Notes: a model not told the origin generated them from the letters alone. A stretch of DNA of 64,000 nt from an uncultured Psychrobacter sp. (GCF_947500265.1 NZ_CANMRN010000001.1:248001-312000), one strand, 5' to 3'. Numbered from the stretch's first letter, positions 46,021-55,176 are shown. Translations and numbers: made by a program.

Positions 46021-47976
46021 TTAGAATGCACCATTGAGTCCAATAAATAGGCTGGTTGAATCGTCGTCATTACCTTGTGAATGCGTGACACCAGCATTGG
46101 CATTCAATAGACCAAAGCTTCTAGATAGGCCAAGTGTCATGGCAACGTTATCATCATCAGTTTCGACCATAGGCGTCTCAAAGCTGATATTTGGTAGCGT
46201 ATTTAAACGTGCGGTTACTGCTTCACGATTATCACTCAGCTGCTTTTGGTAATGAATGTCACCAAATAAATTGAGGTTCTCCATCAAACTATGACTGGCT
46301 TTGAGGCCAAGCTTGCCATATGTCGTAGAGTATTTCTGCTCATCGAACTGCATAGCAATGCCAGACATCTCTTTTTCTTTGAGTCCGTCAATTTTTACGC
46401 GGCTCGCTGTTGCACCGATATAAGGCGTAACGGCAATATTGCTCACTTGCATTGGGTAGCCTGCCTGCAAGTTGGCATAAAAGCGCTTGCCATCAGCATT
46501 TGACTTAAACTGTTGTTGGTTACTACCAAGTGTGACAGCACGTGTGACATCGACATCCATGTTGCCAAATCCTGCAGCACCATTGATCTGTAAACCGCCA
46601 AACTTGTTGCTATGATAGACACCAAAACCAACTTCTCCCAGATCAATATCACTCAAACCTGTGCCAACGTCTGAGTTTCCAAAGTCTTTTTGAGTGATGT
46701 TGCCGTATAAGCCTGTCACGGCGTTGGCTGAGTTAGGATGAGCAAAATCTACGCCAAGCAATACTTGGGTATTATTATCACCATCAAACCCTGCAATCTC
46801 TTGATTAGCGACTTCACCGACGGCCCATAGTGTACGGGCAGGTTTTTGCTCACTGCTTTGGATTTGATTGACGTGTGACTGTAAGCGCTCATTGGTTGCA
46901 AGTCCAGTTGTCGTTGCAATATGTGGCAAGACGCCGATTAAGCTAGGCGCTGTGACTACAGCATTTGCATAGTCAGCAATCAGTTGATGAGTAGCACCTG
47001 TTGGATGTATGCCATCAGCGAAAAAGTAGGTTTCGTTGGCGTTTGCTTCTACAAGAGTATCAGGTCCACAAGTTAGAGAGCTATTGTTGTCACCGCAAGC
47101 TTCATCGGTGACATTAGTAAAACCATACTGAGCAGGCGACGCAATGATCTCCTGAGTTAAGCTAAACATATCTAGCGGTATGATATTAGCCCCAGTATTT
47201 GCTACACCACTGAGCATAAATTGATTGTATAGACTGGCTGCACCAGTACTTTGCGCTTGAATAGTTTGATTTGGAATGTTGGCAATAAAATCAGCATTTT
47301 CACCATCTTCAATAGCTTTTTTGACAGCCGCATCGGCAACTTTTTGTGCTGCGATAATTCTTGGAGTTAAACCAATATCAGGAATATTGGGTACTAAAAT
47401 ATAGTTTGCACCATTGTCTTTTAGTGCATTGATCGTTTCGGTTTGGCTAGCTACTGCACCAAGTATGGTCGCTTGGGCATTATTAATAGGGTCCGCCGCA
47501 GCAAGCAGGTCATTTGCCCCTGCCCAAACGACATATAGTCCATTAGGATCTACTTTGTTATTGGCTAAGTAATTGTTTGTTTGAGTTTTGGCAGAGGCTA
47601 CATCCACTGGAAATCCAAAATCTGTATTTATAACCTCTTCACCTGCTCGCGCGCCACCAATGGCGTAGTTATTACCAGTTTGATTCCCAAGATAGACAAT
47701 GGGAACAGAGGTTGTTCCTAGCTGCTCAGCAAATGAGGTCGCCCATGTATTGTCAGGATTGGTAGTAAACTGACCTGATTCTGTAAGCCCCAAGTTACCT
47801 TGAGTTATGGAACTAAAATAGCCACCATCGGTCAGGCTATCACCGAAAAAGGTGACACTGTCATAAGCATTTGCGTGAGAAATGCCAGCGATAGATAGGC
47901 TGATAGCGAGCATGCTTTTGGCAAAAGTTTTGAGAGTAGTAGGGCTAACGGTAGGGCGAGAGGTATTACGAGGCAT
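46021..47976 (-). CDS. Autotransporter GDSL esterase (EstA type)
   Basis: A 651-residue outer-membrane esterase. The start at 47976 (MPRNTSRP) has GGAA 8 nt upstream; a longer form from 48012 adds 12 residues with no RBS. The signal peptide ends near SHANA/YDS. The passenger is a GDSL hydrolase: nucleophile Ser47 in FFGDSLTDGG, the GANDLL block, and the Asp-His pair in FADGIHPTGATHQL. The last 270 residues form an autotransporter beta-barrel with alternating aromatic strands and a terminal Phe (SLFIGLNGAF). Relatives hydrolyse acyl esters at the cell surface. Monocistronic. Confidence 0.93.
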   Translation of the reverse strand: MPRNTSRPTVSPTTLKTFAKSMLAISLSIAGISHANAYDSVTFFGDSLTDGGYFSSITQGNLGLTESGQFTTNPDNTWATSFAEQLGTTSVPIVYLGNQTGNNYAIGGARAGEEVINTDFGFPVDVASAKTQTNNYLANNKVDPNGLYVVWAGANDLLAAADPINNAQATILGAVASQTETINALKDNGANYILVPNIPDIGLTPRIIAAQKVADAAVKKAIEDGENADFIANIPNQTIQAQSTGAASLYNQFMLSGVANTGANIIPLDMFSLTQEIIASPAQYGFTNVTDEACGDNNSSLTCGPDTLVEANANETYFFADGIHPTGATHQLIADYANAVVTAPSLIGVLPHIATTTGLATNERLQSHVNQIQSSEQKPARTLWAVGEVANQEIAGFDGDNNTQVLLGVDFAHPNSANAVTGLYGNITQKDFGNSDVGTGLSDIDLGEVGFGVYHSNKFGGLQINGAAGFGNMDVDVTRAVTLGSNQQQFKSNADGKRFYANLQAGYPMQVSNIAVTPYIGATASRVKIDGLKEKEMSGIAMQFDEQKYSTTYGKLGLKASHSLMENLNLFGDIHYQKQLSDNREAVTARLNTLPNISFETPMVETDDDNVAMTLGLSRSFGLLNANAGVTHSQGNDDDSTSLFIGLNGAF

Positions 47977-48388
47977 AGCGACTTCCTTGTCGTCAATGTA
48001 ATAGTTTGTCAACCGAGTGTAACCACTTTTTAAAAAGCTAGCAATCGTTTTGATTGCAAAATTGCAAGAATATTCCCTTATTTGAGTAAGTTTTTAGAGC
48101 ATAAAAAAGGGGGAGCAAGTATTAAGAAATCATACTGTCTCGCTCACATAATATTTTGTTCCCCTCTATGTAATTATGCGGTAAGCACCTGATTTTTATT
48201 TAGTTGTCTTTGTTGAAAAGTATAAGAATTATCTATCGATATTGCTTATTTAGTCTAAACAACTGCTTGCTCATGAATAGTATCAAAGCAGCACTCCATA
48301 GTAAGATAATCAGGCCAAATGCGCATACAGACGTCACTGGTGGCAAGAGTAAGTATAGCTAGCAGTATCAATATTATAGAGACTGAAA
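47977..48388. other. Intergenic region upstream of the esterase
   Basis: About 410 bp, A+T-rich. It carries the esterase promoter (minus strand) and the end of the MFS transporter transcript. I see no ORF, RNA gene or strong hairpin. Confidence 0.4.
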
Positions 48389-49669
48389 TTAAGCTTGTTT
48401 TTGTGGACGCAATAACAAGGCAAGTCCAAGCGCTACAAAAGCGGCGATACCAGATATCATATAACTGATACTAAAGTCCCCAGTGACTTCTGCAAGATAA
48501 CCTGCTGCCACTGGCCCAAGAGCTTGCCCACCTGAAAAAGCAAAGGTCAGCGCTGCGAGCGCACTTGCCGCCGCCGCAGGCCCGAAATAATCGCCTGCAG
48601 AAGCTGCCATTATGACAGGCACACTCCACACTACTAAGCCAAACAGGATAATTGACAAATACAATCCTAAACTCCAATCCGTAAGTCCGACCAACAGATA
48701 AGCGATAGCAAGGAAAAAGAAGGCTAAAGCGAGACCAAGGCGTCTGCCAATATGGTCAGAGATCCAGCCAAATAATATACCTGAGAACATACTGAGTAGG
48801 CCAATCCATGCCCAAACCCCACCCGCAGTTGCTTCACTCAGTTGATACGAGCCAACCATATTGGTGACAATGAAGGTGACGTAAACCATGTAAGTGGCGC
48901 CATAAATGGCAAAGATGACACCCAAATGTACGAGCAGCTTAATATTACTACGTTCTAGTTTTTTCTTATTTTTAACAGGTAAGGTGGGTGCGCGCCCTAA
49001 AGGATTTTGACTAACATCGTCTGGATGATTGCGAATTAAAGTAAAAGTAAGCCAAGCTACCGCAATATTAATCACGGCAAAAATTAGCCAGCCTGTCTGC
49101 CAAGACAGTAGGGTAGAGATAGGTAAGAGTTTGGGTACGACAAAGCCTGATAGAATGATACCAAATCCAGGACCAGCCATGACTAGCCCTAGAGCAAGCC
49201 CGCGGTGTGAAGGAAAAAACCAATGTGACATGACGCTCATCATTGGTAAGACCACGCCACCACTACCGATACCCGTCAACACATAGAGTGCGCACAGTAC
49301 AGGAAAGCTCGTGGTAAAAGCCATGCCGAGCATCGAGACAGCAATAAGGAGGAGGCTTGCCGTCGCAGTCGTTCGAGTACTCAACCGAGGTAGGATAAAC
49401 GGGCTTAGAAGCACCGCAACCAGATATCCTATCAGGTTGGTAAATCCTAATATACCGCTTTGGGTATAATTTAATCCCAAAGAAGATGACATGGAAGGTA
49501 GTAACATACCAAATGCAAATCGACCTAACCCAAGCCCACAGAACATGGCCACAGAACCTGTCGCTGCGACTATCCAAGCGTAATGCAATTTACCCAATCT
49601 AAGGGGCGCAGTGTTATCTTGATTTCCTTGAACCTGACTGTCTTGTTGGTTTATTCCATTAGGCATCAT
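48389..49669 (-). CDS. MFS transporter (YbfB/CynX-like), 12 TM
   Basis: A 426-residue major-facilitator protein. The start has GGGAGG 5 nt upstream. After a 25-residue Gln/Asn-rich cytoplasmic N-terminus come twelve helices; the first contains GLGLGRFAFGMLLPSM. The conserved loop between helices 2 and 3 reads LPRLSTRTTA, and FGWISDHIGRRLGLAL is the corresponding loop in the second half. The substrate cannot be inferred. It is the second of two MFS genes on this strand, 360 bp from sotB, with a terminator between them. Confidence 0.85.
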   Translation of the reverse strand: MMPNGINQQDSQVQGNQDNTAPLRLGKLHYAWIVAATGSVAMFCGLGLGRFAFGMLLPSMSSSLGLNYTQSGILGFTNLIGYLVAVLLSPFILPRLSTRTTATASLLLIAVSMLGMAFTTSFPVLCALYVLTGIGSGGVVLPMMSVMSHWFFPSHRGLALGLVMAGPGFGIILSGFVVPKLLPISTLLSWQTGWLIFAVINIAVAWLTFTLIRNHPDDVSQNPLGRAPTLPVKNKKKLERSNIKLLVHLGVIFAIYGATYMVYVTFIVTNMVGSYQLSEATAGGVWAWIGLLSMFSGILFGWISDHIGRRLGLALAFFFLAIAYLLVGLTDWSLGLYLSIILFGLVVWSVPVIMAASAGDYFGPAAAASALAALTFAFSGGQALGPVAAGYLAEVTGDFSISYMISGIAAFVALGLALLLRPQKQA

Positions 49670-50032
49670 AAACCTCCCATAATTCGAGAACTCATAATAA
49701 CTATCGTAATTGATTTTAATTGTAGATTATAGCGAGCCATTTCCTTGTTTTGAATATCATTCATTTTACACTCATCCTTGTGTGCTTAATGCCTGTCAGT
49801 CTTTCCTAGAGTATGCTTATAGTTTAAGTATACTTTTGTCCAATAAAATCAGTATAACTGCCCCTGAACGTTCGTTCAATCGGTGTCTAAGAAATACTTG
49901 AAATGATTTGTAGGCTGTATCGTTGTATTCACGCATAAAGAAAATGCCAACCTATTTATATGGCTGGCATTGTGGTTGCTAGTCTCTGGTAGCTATTTTC
50001 TAGCTGTTATTTGTTAATGCTACCTTTGTTGT
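49670..50032. other. Intergenic region between two MFS genes
   Basis: 363 bp with the sotB terminator at its right end and presumably the promoter of the 48389-49669 gene at its left. No gene visible. Confidence 0.4.
49937..49971 (-). terminator. Terminator after the SotB-like gene
   Basis: On the minus strand: AATGCCA-G-CC / GG-T-TGGCATT with a 9-nt loop, followed by TTCTTT. Confidence 0.75.
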
Positions 50033-51232
50033 TTAGCCAAGTCGCTTACTCAATTCAGGAAAACGCTTGATCATGAATAGCATTAGGAGTAATGCCACAA
50101 CTGCGATAGCCGCACCTGTGTATCCTACGCTAGATAGTGAGATGTGTGTCACGGCATAACCACCGAATAGCGCGCCCGTACCAATTCCCAGATTAATAAT
50201 ACCTGAGAACATCGACATCAGCATGTCTTGCGCATTGACATCGACCATGATGACTTTGGCCTGCATTGAGATAATCAGTAGCATGAGCGCTGCGCCCCAA
50301 AGCAAAGCGATAAAGCTGAGCGCCCATACAGAGGTCACCGCTAGCAATAGTGCAAGCATAGATACGAGCATCAGTATGGTCGATATCAGCATCAATCTAG
50401 TATTGAATCGATCACCCCAACGACTGAAAATAACACTACCTACAATTCCTGCTGCACCGAATAATAACAGTACAAAAGTCGCAGCGTTTTCACTGATATT
50501 GCCAACTTGGCGCATGAATGGTTCTATATAAGAATAAGCCGTATAGTGGGCTGTAAAGACCAACAAAATAAGCAGGTACAAACAGACCAATAATGGGTTT
50601 TTGAGTAGCTCCGGAATCTTTCTAAAAGACCCTTCAAACATACTAGGCAGCGTCGGCAATAGCCTTGCTTGTAGGATGAATACAACTAAGGCAATCACAC
50701 CAATACCGCCAAATGTCGCCCGCCAGCCAAACCATTGACCGACCAAACGACCCAATGGCACACCCAATACCATCGCTAATGACGTACCAGTTGCAAGAAC
50801 ACTAAGCGCCATGGCTTTTTTGCCTTCAGGTGCGACGCGTATCGCAATTGCGGCTGTGATAGACCAAAAAATAGCATGCGATAACGCAATCCCAACCCGA
50901 CTAATGAGGAGTACGTCGAAGCTCCATGCAAATACGGATAGCACATGACTGGCGATAAATACGGCAAAAAGCCCCAGGAGCAAACGTTTGCGCTCAAATC
51001 GACTGGTCAGTAGCATTAGCGGCAATGACATCGCCGCGACAATCCAAGCATAGAGTGTCAACATCCAGCCAGTTTCTGCCGTCGTGATAGAAAAGTCTTG
51101 GGCAATGTCGCTCAACAGCGCCACAGGGACAAATTCTGTGGTGTTCATAATAAAGGCACTAACGCCCATCAAAAATACTTGAAAATACTGAGTTCGGCGA
51201 GCGTTTGAGCTGGCCTCAATGTTATGTGTCAT
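50033..51232 (-). CDS. sotB: SotB/YdeA-like MFS efflux transporter
   Basis: A 399-residue drug:H+ antiporter-type MFS protein similar to E. coli SotB, which exports arabinose and other sugars. The start at 51232 (MTHNIEAS) is preferred; a GTG 17 codons upstream is possible. Signature segments are FIMNTTEFVPVALLSDIA in helix 1, TGWMLTLYAWIVAAMSLPLMLL, the loop TSRFERKRLLLG and the GVPLGRLVGQWFGWRATF antiporter-type motif. Twelve helices. The substrate assignment is by similarity only. Confidence 0.82.
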   Translation of the reverse strand: MTHNIEASSNARRTQYFQVFLMGVSAFIMNTTEFVPVALLSDIAQDFSITTAETGWMLTLYAWIVAAMSLPLMLLTSRFERKRLLLGLFAVFIASHVLSVFAWSFDVLLISRVGIALSHAIFWSITAAIAIRVAPEGKKAMALSVLATGTSLAMVLGVPLGRLVGQWFGWRATFGGIGVIALVVFILQARLLPTLPSMFEGSFRKIPELLKNPLLVCLYLLILLVFTAHYTAYSYIEPFMRQVGNISENAATFVLLLFGAAGIVGSVIFSRWGDRFNTRLMLISTILMLVSMLALLLAVTSVWALSFIALLWGAALMLLIISMQAKVIMVDVNAQDMLMSMFSGIINLGIGTGALFGGYAVTHISLSSVGYTGAAIAVVALLLMLFMIKRFPELSKRLG

Positions 51233-51527
51233 AAAATCCAATACAGATGCAGATACTACGTGTGATAGGTCAAAGTGGGGCACGCTTGCTTAGAATACAA
51301 GGATTGCGAGGCAAGATAGCAAGTCCACGTCGATCGTGGAAGTTGTTTTTTGATAAGGATTGTTAATTGGGCATTTATTCGAAAAATTTATTACCGCTTA
51401 ACTATTATGCTAAGCCCCTCCTTAATTATTCAAATTTTATTCGCGTAAATATAAGCGACAGTTATTGTCGTCTCATATCGAAGCCCATCTAGACATATAT
51501 TGATAAGCCTTGCTACTATATAAGCAC
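51233..51527. other. Divergent promoter region of sotB and the 51677 gene
   Basis: About 300 bp. A CGACA/TGTCG hairpin lies near 51449-51463, and a TATATA -10-like hexamer sits 8-13 nt before the conserved leader at 51528, consistent with a transcript starting near the leader. No gene seen. Confidence 0.4.
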
Positions 51528-51676
51528 ATCGTGGGTTTAAGGCTACTTCCAGCACGATGAAAAACAACAACTGGTAAAACGCACAACACCTTATTACTCT
51601 GCAACTTTCAGCAAGGTAACTGTGCTTTTACCTTTATCGGCATAGTTAAATAGGCCAGAGTATAAGGAAGCATCCC
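51528..51676 (+). ncRNA. Candidate structured 5' leader (copy A)
   Basis: A 149-nt leader before the unknown gene at 51677, sharing blocks with the leader at 56352. First, ATCGTGGGTTTAA pairs through ATCGTG/CACGAT (51553-51558). Second comes ACTTCCAGCACGAT, then AACAAC, CTGGTAAA and CGCA (51545-51583). Third, a stem TACTCTG (51595-51601) / CAGAGTA (51656-51662) closes an arm that contains the hairpin AAGGTAA/TTACCTT (51613-51634). The stem ends 2 nt before the AAGGA ribosome binding site. The structure is inferred by eye from two copies. Confidence 0.55.
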
Positions 51677-52279
51677 ATGACGATTACTGGTCACCATGCA
51701 ATGACATTGCAGTCTTTAATCCTACAGCGCATTGAACAACAAAATCTATCATACGCCCAAATTGTCCAATTTATGGGCTATCAGACTAATGTCAAAACTC
51801 AAACTAGCGCTTTAAAACGTCTAGAGCATGTCTTGTCGTCTTCAGAATTAGGCCTGACCAAAACCAGTTATGATTTCAAATACTCATCTGCTGAGTTTAT
51901 TCATGCTCTGTGCGAAGTGTTGGAGATTGATAGAAGTGAGTATTTACCACTTTTACAGCAGCTGGAGCAGTACGCTCACAAGGTATTAAATGCTACTAAG
52001 CCCATTGCCTATGCAGATATCACTTTTAGCGACGATTTCAAACCTTCATTTATGAGTATGATGGCGGTTTCTAAGTTTACAAGAATAGAGCTAGATGATG
52101 AGGTACGCCTACTGGATAGATACCGACAGCGACAAGTGATCAATGGATTAATTAGAGCACATTACATGGCTATGACAGGAAATATCCCATTTAATGGGGT
52201 AATCAATGGCTATCGAGTGTCATTCCAAAATGAGGATGGACAAAAGCAATACTTCTATATCACTGCTGACTTTGCCTAG
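51677..52279 (+). CDS. Unknown protein, paralogue A of a two-copy family
   Basis: A 200-residue protein of no recognised family, with AAGGA 8 nt before the ATG. Residues 10-85 are helical and HTH-like (IVQFMGYQTN, ALKRLEHVL, LGL, YSSAEFIHALCEVLEI). The C-terminal part has the motif GNIPFNGVINGYRVSF. The gene at 56563 shares this plan (IVKKMGYPLK, RLRHVL, LGL, FTADEFLAKLFEVLEI, GNLPYNGIIKGYRLTI) and a related leader. No signal peptide, membrane segment or catalytic motif. A DNA- or RNA-binding regulator is possible from the helical N-terminus, but this is a guess. Confidence 0.75.
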   Translation: MTITGHHAMTLQSLILQRIEQQNLSYAQIVQFMGYQTNVKTQTSALKRLEHVLSSSELGLTKTSYDFKYSSAEFIHALCEVLEIDRSEYLPLLQQLEQYAHKVLNATKPIAYADITFSDDFKPSFMSMMAVSKFTRIELDDEVRLLDRYRQRQVINGLIRAHYMAMTGNIPFNGVINGYRVSFQNEDGQKQYFYITADFA

Positions 52280-52812
52280 CCATAGTAAGTCTATGTTAAG
52301 TGACATAGTAAATTAGGATAGGCGACACCAGTTGTCGTACAGGCTTCCAAACTACTTTATTTTTATACGGGTTTATATTATAGTTATTAGGTCAGGCAAA
52401 ATAACATGAGATAAAAACCAGTTAACCCTCGGGGCGCAATGCTTCACTTCTTAACTGAGTTGTCTTTAGCACGCTACCTTAGCAATGTTATTTTCGTTTA
52501 TTCTAAACTTCTGCGTCTGTACAAATTATACAAACCATCATTATTAATAAACAAAAAAACTAAACAGAAAAAATGCTCGTTGGCAGTGCAACAGTATTGG
52601 CAATGCGACAATGAAAAGCTGTGACTAAAAAATATAAATACATAAAAACTGCTACTTTACCAAGCCTATTCACTCACTTAACTTTATAGATAATGACGTC
52701 ATTTAAACAAAATGGCGAACAAACTCGGCTGGCTTGAAATCAGCATTCAGAATATAACAACAACGAAAAACTGCAGCTAAAAAACCAAAATCAAAACAAT
52801 AAGGATATAAAT
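52280..52812. other. Intergenic region, 533 bp
   Basis: A+T-rich, with a CTATGT/ACATAG hairpin (52291-52308) just after paralogue A and a small CGAC/GTCG dyad near 52323. A 61-codon frame at 52439 has no RBS and no recognisable features, so I do not call it. The end carries AAGGA for the next gene. Confidence 0.45.
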
Positions 52813-53727
52813 ATGACGAGATTAACGTATCAGTTTGAGCAAAAACGTATAGATAATTCTAAGTGGTTGGATGGATCAAAGCTATCTGGCATAACGGCAC
52901 TAGAAAATGATGAGAAGGGCCGAGTACGAAAAACGCCATTGTTTTACCTCGAAACGGTTTCTGTAGACAATTATGAAGATGATATTTATTTCGTGAATAA
53001 TACTGATGAGACGCTCAGATGGGTAGCACCCTTTAAACCCTATCGAAACATAGAAGAAGCAAGAGCAAAGCTAGGCGATGTCAGTGATGAAAACTTGCAT
53101 AAAGTGAAGCTTTATAGTGATGGCATGGATAGCGTATATCAGGATGTACTGCCTAAGCAGGGCGTGCGGATTGGCAGCACCCATATCATGTATGACAGTG
53201 ATGCGATGATGCAGTGGTTTATACATGTGCCTTATAAAGGGCCAGATACTCATTATGCGATTTGGCAATTTAATGTAGTGGAAAAGGGCGGGATTCGAGG
53301 AACTTATCCGTTGCTGTGGGATGATTTTAGTAAACCCTCGCACATGGTGAATTGTGACTGTTTGTTTGATCAAGCTGATATGCCGATAGAGGTCAGTATT
53401 TATGAAGAGCGCTGTGCAATGCTTGACAGGCTTATCGGGTCATTTGGCATATCAAATGCCATATTCATATTGGCAATCAATGATGTGCTCTATCGTTATG
53501 GCGTGGGCTGGAGCGCGCCCTATAGCGAGTCGGATATACAAGCGCAAGACATTGCGATGAAACTAACAGAACAAAAGCCAGAAAATGCAGAAGCGGTGAA
53601 AGCCATTGTCCAAGCGGTTTATGATTTTTGGTTTAACGAAGGTTTTGCAAAAAATATCTCAATACAGGCTTGTGAGGAGCTTTTAAGCTTGTACCAAGCA
53701 CAGGTTGCCACCCAAAAACCAGTTTGA
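52813..53727 (+). CDS. Unknown protein, 304 aa
   Basis: A soluble-looking protein with a good AAGGA RBS and no signal peptide or membrane segment. It is rich in aromatic and acidic residues. Landmarks are WVAPFKPYRNIEEARAKLG, a GVRIGSTHIMYDSDAMMQWF stretch, HYAIWQFNVVEKGG, a CDC pair (HMVNCDCLFDQ) and a helical C-terminal third (DIAMKLTEQKPENAEAVKAIVQ). I do not recognise a family or active site. It is followed after 57 bp by a YqiA-like hydrolase, so the two probably form an operon. Confidence 0.75.
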   Translation: MTRLTYQFEQKRIDNSKWLDGSKLSGITALENDEKGRVRKTPLFYLETVSVDNYEDDIYFVNNTDETLRWVAPFKPYRNIEEARAKLGDVSDENLHKVKLYSDGMDSVYQDVLPKQGVRIGSTHIMYDSDAMMQWFIHVPYKGPDTHYAIWQFNVVEKGGIRGTYPLLWDDFSKPSHMVNCDCLFDQADMPIEVSIYEERCAMLDRLIGSFGISNAIFILAINDVLYRYGVGWSAPYSESDIQAQDIAMKLTEQKPENAEAVKAIVQAVYDFWFNEGFAKNISIQACEELLSLYQAQVATQKPV

Positions 53728-53784
53728 TTTATAAAAAAAATTATCAAGAAGAAACCTAAGTAATAATTAAAAAAGGAGAACCTT

Positions 53785-54369
53785 ATGATGTTTCCCATTG
53801 AAAACAACGATACGTTTTTATTGTTTTTTCATGGTCTCGATTCAAGCAATGAGACCAGTAAATATACGTGTATCACGCGTGAGCCCAAATACTGTCAAAC
53901 GGTCAATTACCGCGAGAATTTCGCAAAAATATTTGAGATTTATGATGCATTGATTCGTGAAAAAATGACACAGTATCCACGAGTGGTGTTGGCAGGGCAT
54001 TCGCTTGGCGGCTGGTTTGCCAATCATTTTGCTCATAAATACAACTTGCGCGCGCTATTGATTGCACCTTGTATCTATCCAAGTGAGGTATTGGCGGACC
54101 GTATCCCTGACGTGGCTGATATGAAGCTGTCTTTTCCAACGACCAATACCGAGATGGTGCGGGTTATGGTAGAAGTCGATGATGAAAGTCTCGATGTGGC
54201 AGTCGCCAAACGAACCTTAGTGAATCTGCCTGATAGCTGGGAAGTCGACTACTTTGAAGGCGGTCACCACCGTATCGCCCGTAGTAATGATATCTGGTAT
54301 CACTTAACTCATTTGTGTGAAGATCCCATCGCTTGGATGGATGAGGCAACGTATCATGGTGAGGACTGA
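53785..54369 (+). CDS. YqiA/YcfP-like alpha/beta hydrolase
   Basis: A 194-residue small esterase-fold protein with AGGAGAA before the ATG. Nucleophile Ser73 is in VVLAGHSLGGWFA, the oxyanion strand is FLLFFHGLDSSN, and the catalytic His is His161 or His162 in GGHHRIARS. An Asp in VEVDDESLD is the likely acid. Length and order fit the YqiA/YcfP group, whose members hydrolyse short-chain esters, with unknown natural substrate. It is second in a two-gene unit with the unknown 304-residue protein; acuR follows 97 bp later from its own promoter. Confidence 0.85.
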   Translation: MMFPIENNDTFLLFFHGLDSSNETSKYTCITREPKYCQTVNYRENFAKIFEIYDALIREKMTQYPRVVLAGHSLGGWFANHFAHKYNLRALLIAPCIYPSEVLADRIPDVADMKLSFPTTNTEMVRVMVEVDDESLDVAVAKRTLVNLPDSWEVDYFEGGHHRIARSNDIWYHLTHLCEDPIAWMDEATYHGED

Positions 54370-54431
54370 TAGTAAGGACAGTCAAAAAACTCAAGCGACT
54401 GAAGGATAAATAAACCGCTAAAAATAATCGA

Positions 54432-54460
54432 TTGACATTAAAGACGATCGGTCATAATAT
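54432..54460 (+). promoter_or_regulatory. acuR sigma-70 promoter with internal operator
   Basis: TTGACA (54432-54437), 17-nt spacer, TAATAT (54455-54460). The spacer contains AAGACGATCGGTCAT (54441-54455), matching the two sites before acuI. The -10 ends 6 nt before the ATG at 54467, so transcription should begin at or next to the start codon, giving a leaderless mRNA. Repressor binding would block the promoter directly. Confidence 0.75.
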
Positions 54461-54466
54461 TTGTGC

Positions 54467-55099
54467 ATGACGATTACTAAGCCAAAAGCCCGTCGAGGGC
54501 GTCCACCCAATGTTGAGAGAGAGTTTACGGATACCCGTGAAGCTCTTTTGAGATCTGGGATGGAGATACTAACAGAGCAAGGCTTTGCGACTACTGGTAT
54601 CGATGCCATACTCAAACGCATCAACGTGCCTAAAGGCTCTTTCTACAATTATTTCAAAAACAAAGAAGCATTTGGACAGGAAGTGTTGCGGCAGTACGCG
54701 TTGTATTTTGCTCGCAAGCTAGATCATTGTTTTCTGAATGAGCAAGTATCTCCCATACAGCGTATTAGTGACTTTGTTGAAGATGCTAAGTCAGGAATGA
54801 TTAAGCATGAATTTCGACGCGGCTGTTTGGTAGGTAACTTGGGTCAAGAGATTGTCGTGTTGCCTGAGAGTTTTCGCTGTGAGTTAGAAAACATACTGCT
54901 TGATTGGCAAAAACGTTTAGCGGCTTGTTTACGTGTTGCAGTACAACAGGGACAAATACATCCTAATAGTGATTGTGATGAGCTTGCTGCTTTTTTTTGG
55001 ATTGGTTGGGAAGGTGCGGTTTTGCGTGCTAAGTTGGTGCAAGATGTCAGTCCATTAGATACTTTTTTCCGAGGTTTTGTAGCAGGAATACAGAAGTAA
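54467..55099 (+). CDS. acuR: TetR-family repressor AcuR-like
   Basis: A 210-residue TetR regulator. The N-terminus is basic (TKPKARRGRPPNVEREF), followed by the HTH (GFATTGIDAILKRINVPKGSFYNYFKNKEAFGQEVLRQY split over residues 38-75). The C-terminal ligand domain includes HEFRRGCLVGNLGQEI and FFWIGWEGAVLRAKL, typical of the AcuR group. Rhodobacter AcuR senses acrylate and controls acuI and a DMSP lyase. ATG 54467 is used because the promoter leaves no room for a leader. acuI follows 77 bp later, with two matching operators between. Confidence 0.88.
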   Translation: MTITKPKARRGRPPNVEREFTDTREALLRSGMEILTEQGFATTGIDAILKRINVPKGSFYNYFKNKEAFGQEVLRQYALYFARKLDHCFLNEQVSPIQRISDFVEDAKSGMIKHEFRRGCLVGNLGQEIVVLPESFRCELENILLDWQKRLAACLRVAVQQGQIHPNSDCDELAAFFWIGWEGAVLRAKLVQDVSPLDTFFRGFVAGIQK

Positions 55100-55114
55100 T
55101 TTTTTATTTATATT

Positions 55115-55133
55115 TTTAGACGACCGGTCTAAA
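55115..55133 (+). promoter_or_regulatory. AcuR-type operator 1 upstream of acuI
   Basis: TTTAGAC-GACCG-GTCTAAA, 7-bp arms with a 5-bp centre. The core GACGAYYGGTC is shared with operator 2 and with the site inside the acuR promoter. Confidence 0.75.
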
Positions 55134-55146
55134 TTTTTTACTAATT

Positions 55147-55165
55147 TATAGACGATTGGTCTAAA
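55147..55165 (+). promoter_or_regulatory. AcuR-type operator 2 upstream of acuI
   Basis: TAGAC-GATTG-GTCTA with flanking AT, centred 32 bp (three helical turns) from operator 1 and 11 bp before the acuI ATG. It precedes the RBS AGGAG. Confidence 0.75.
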
Positions 55166-55176
55166 TAGGAGCTACT

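Noticed and set aside
52439..52624. 61-codon frame between paralogue A and the 304-aa gene
   Set aside because: No ribosome binding site, biased Lys/Leu/Tyr composition of A+T-rich sequence, no recognisable motif.
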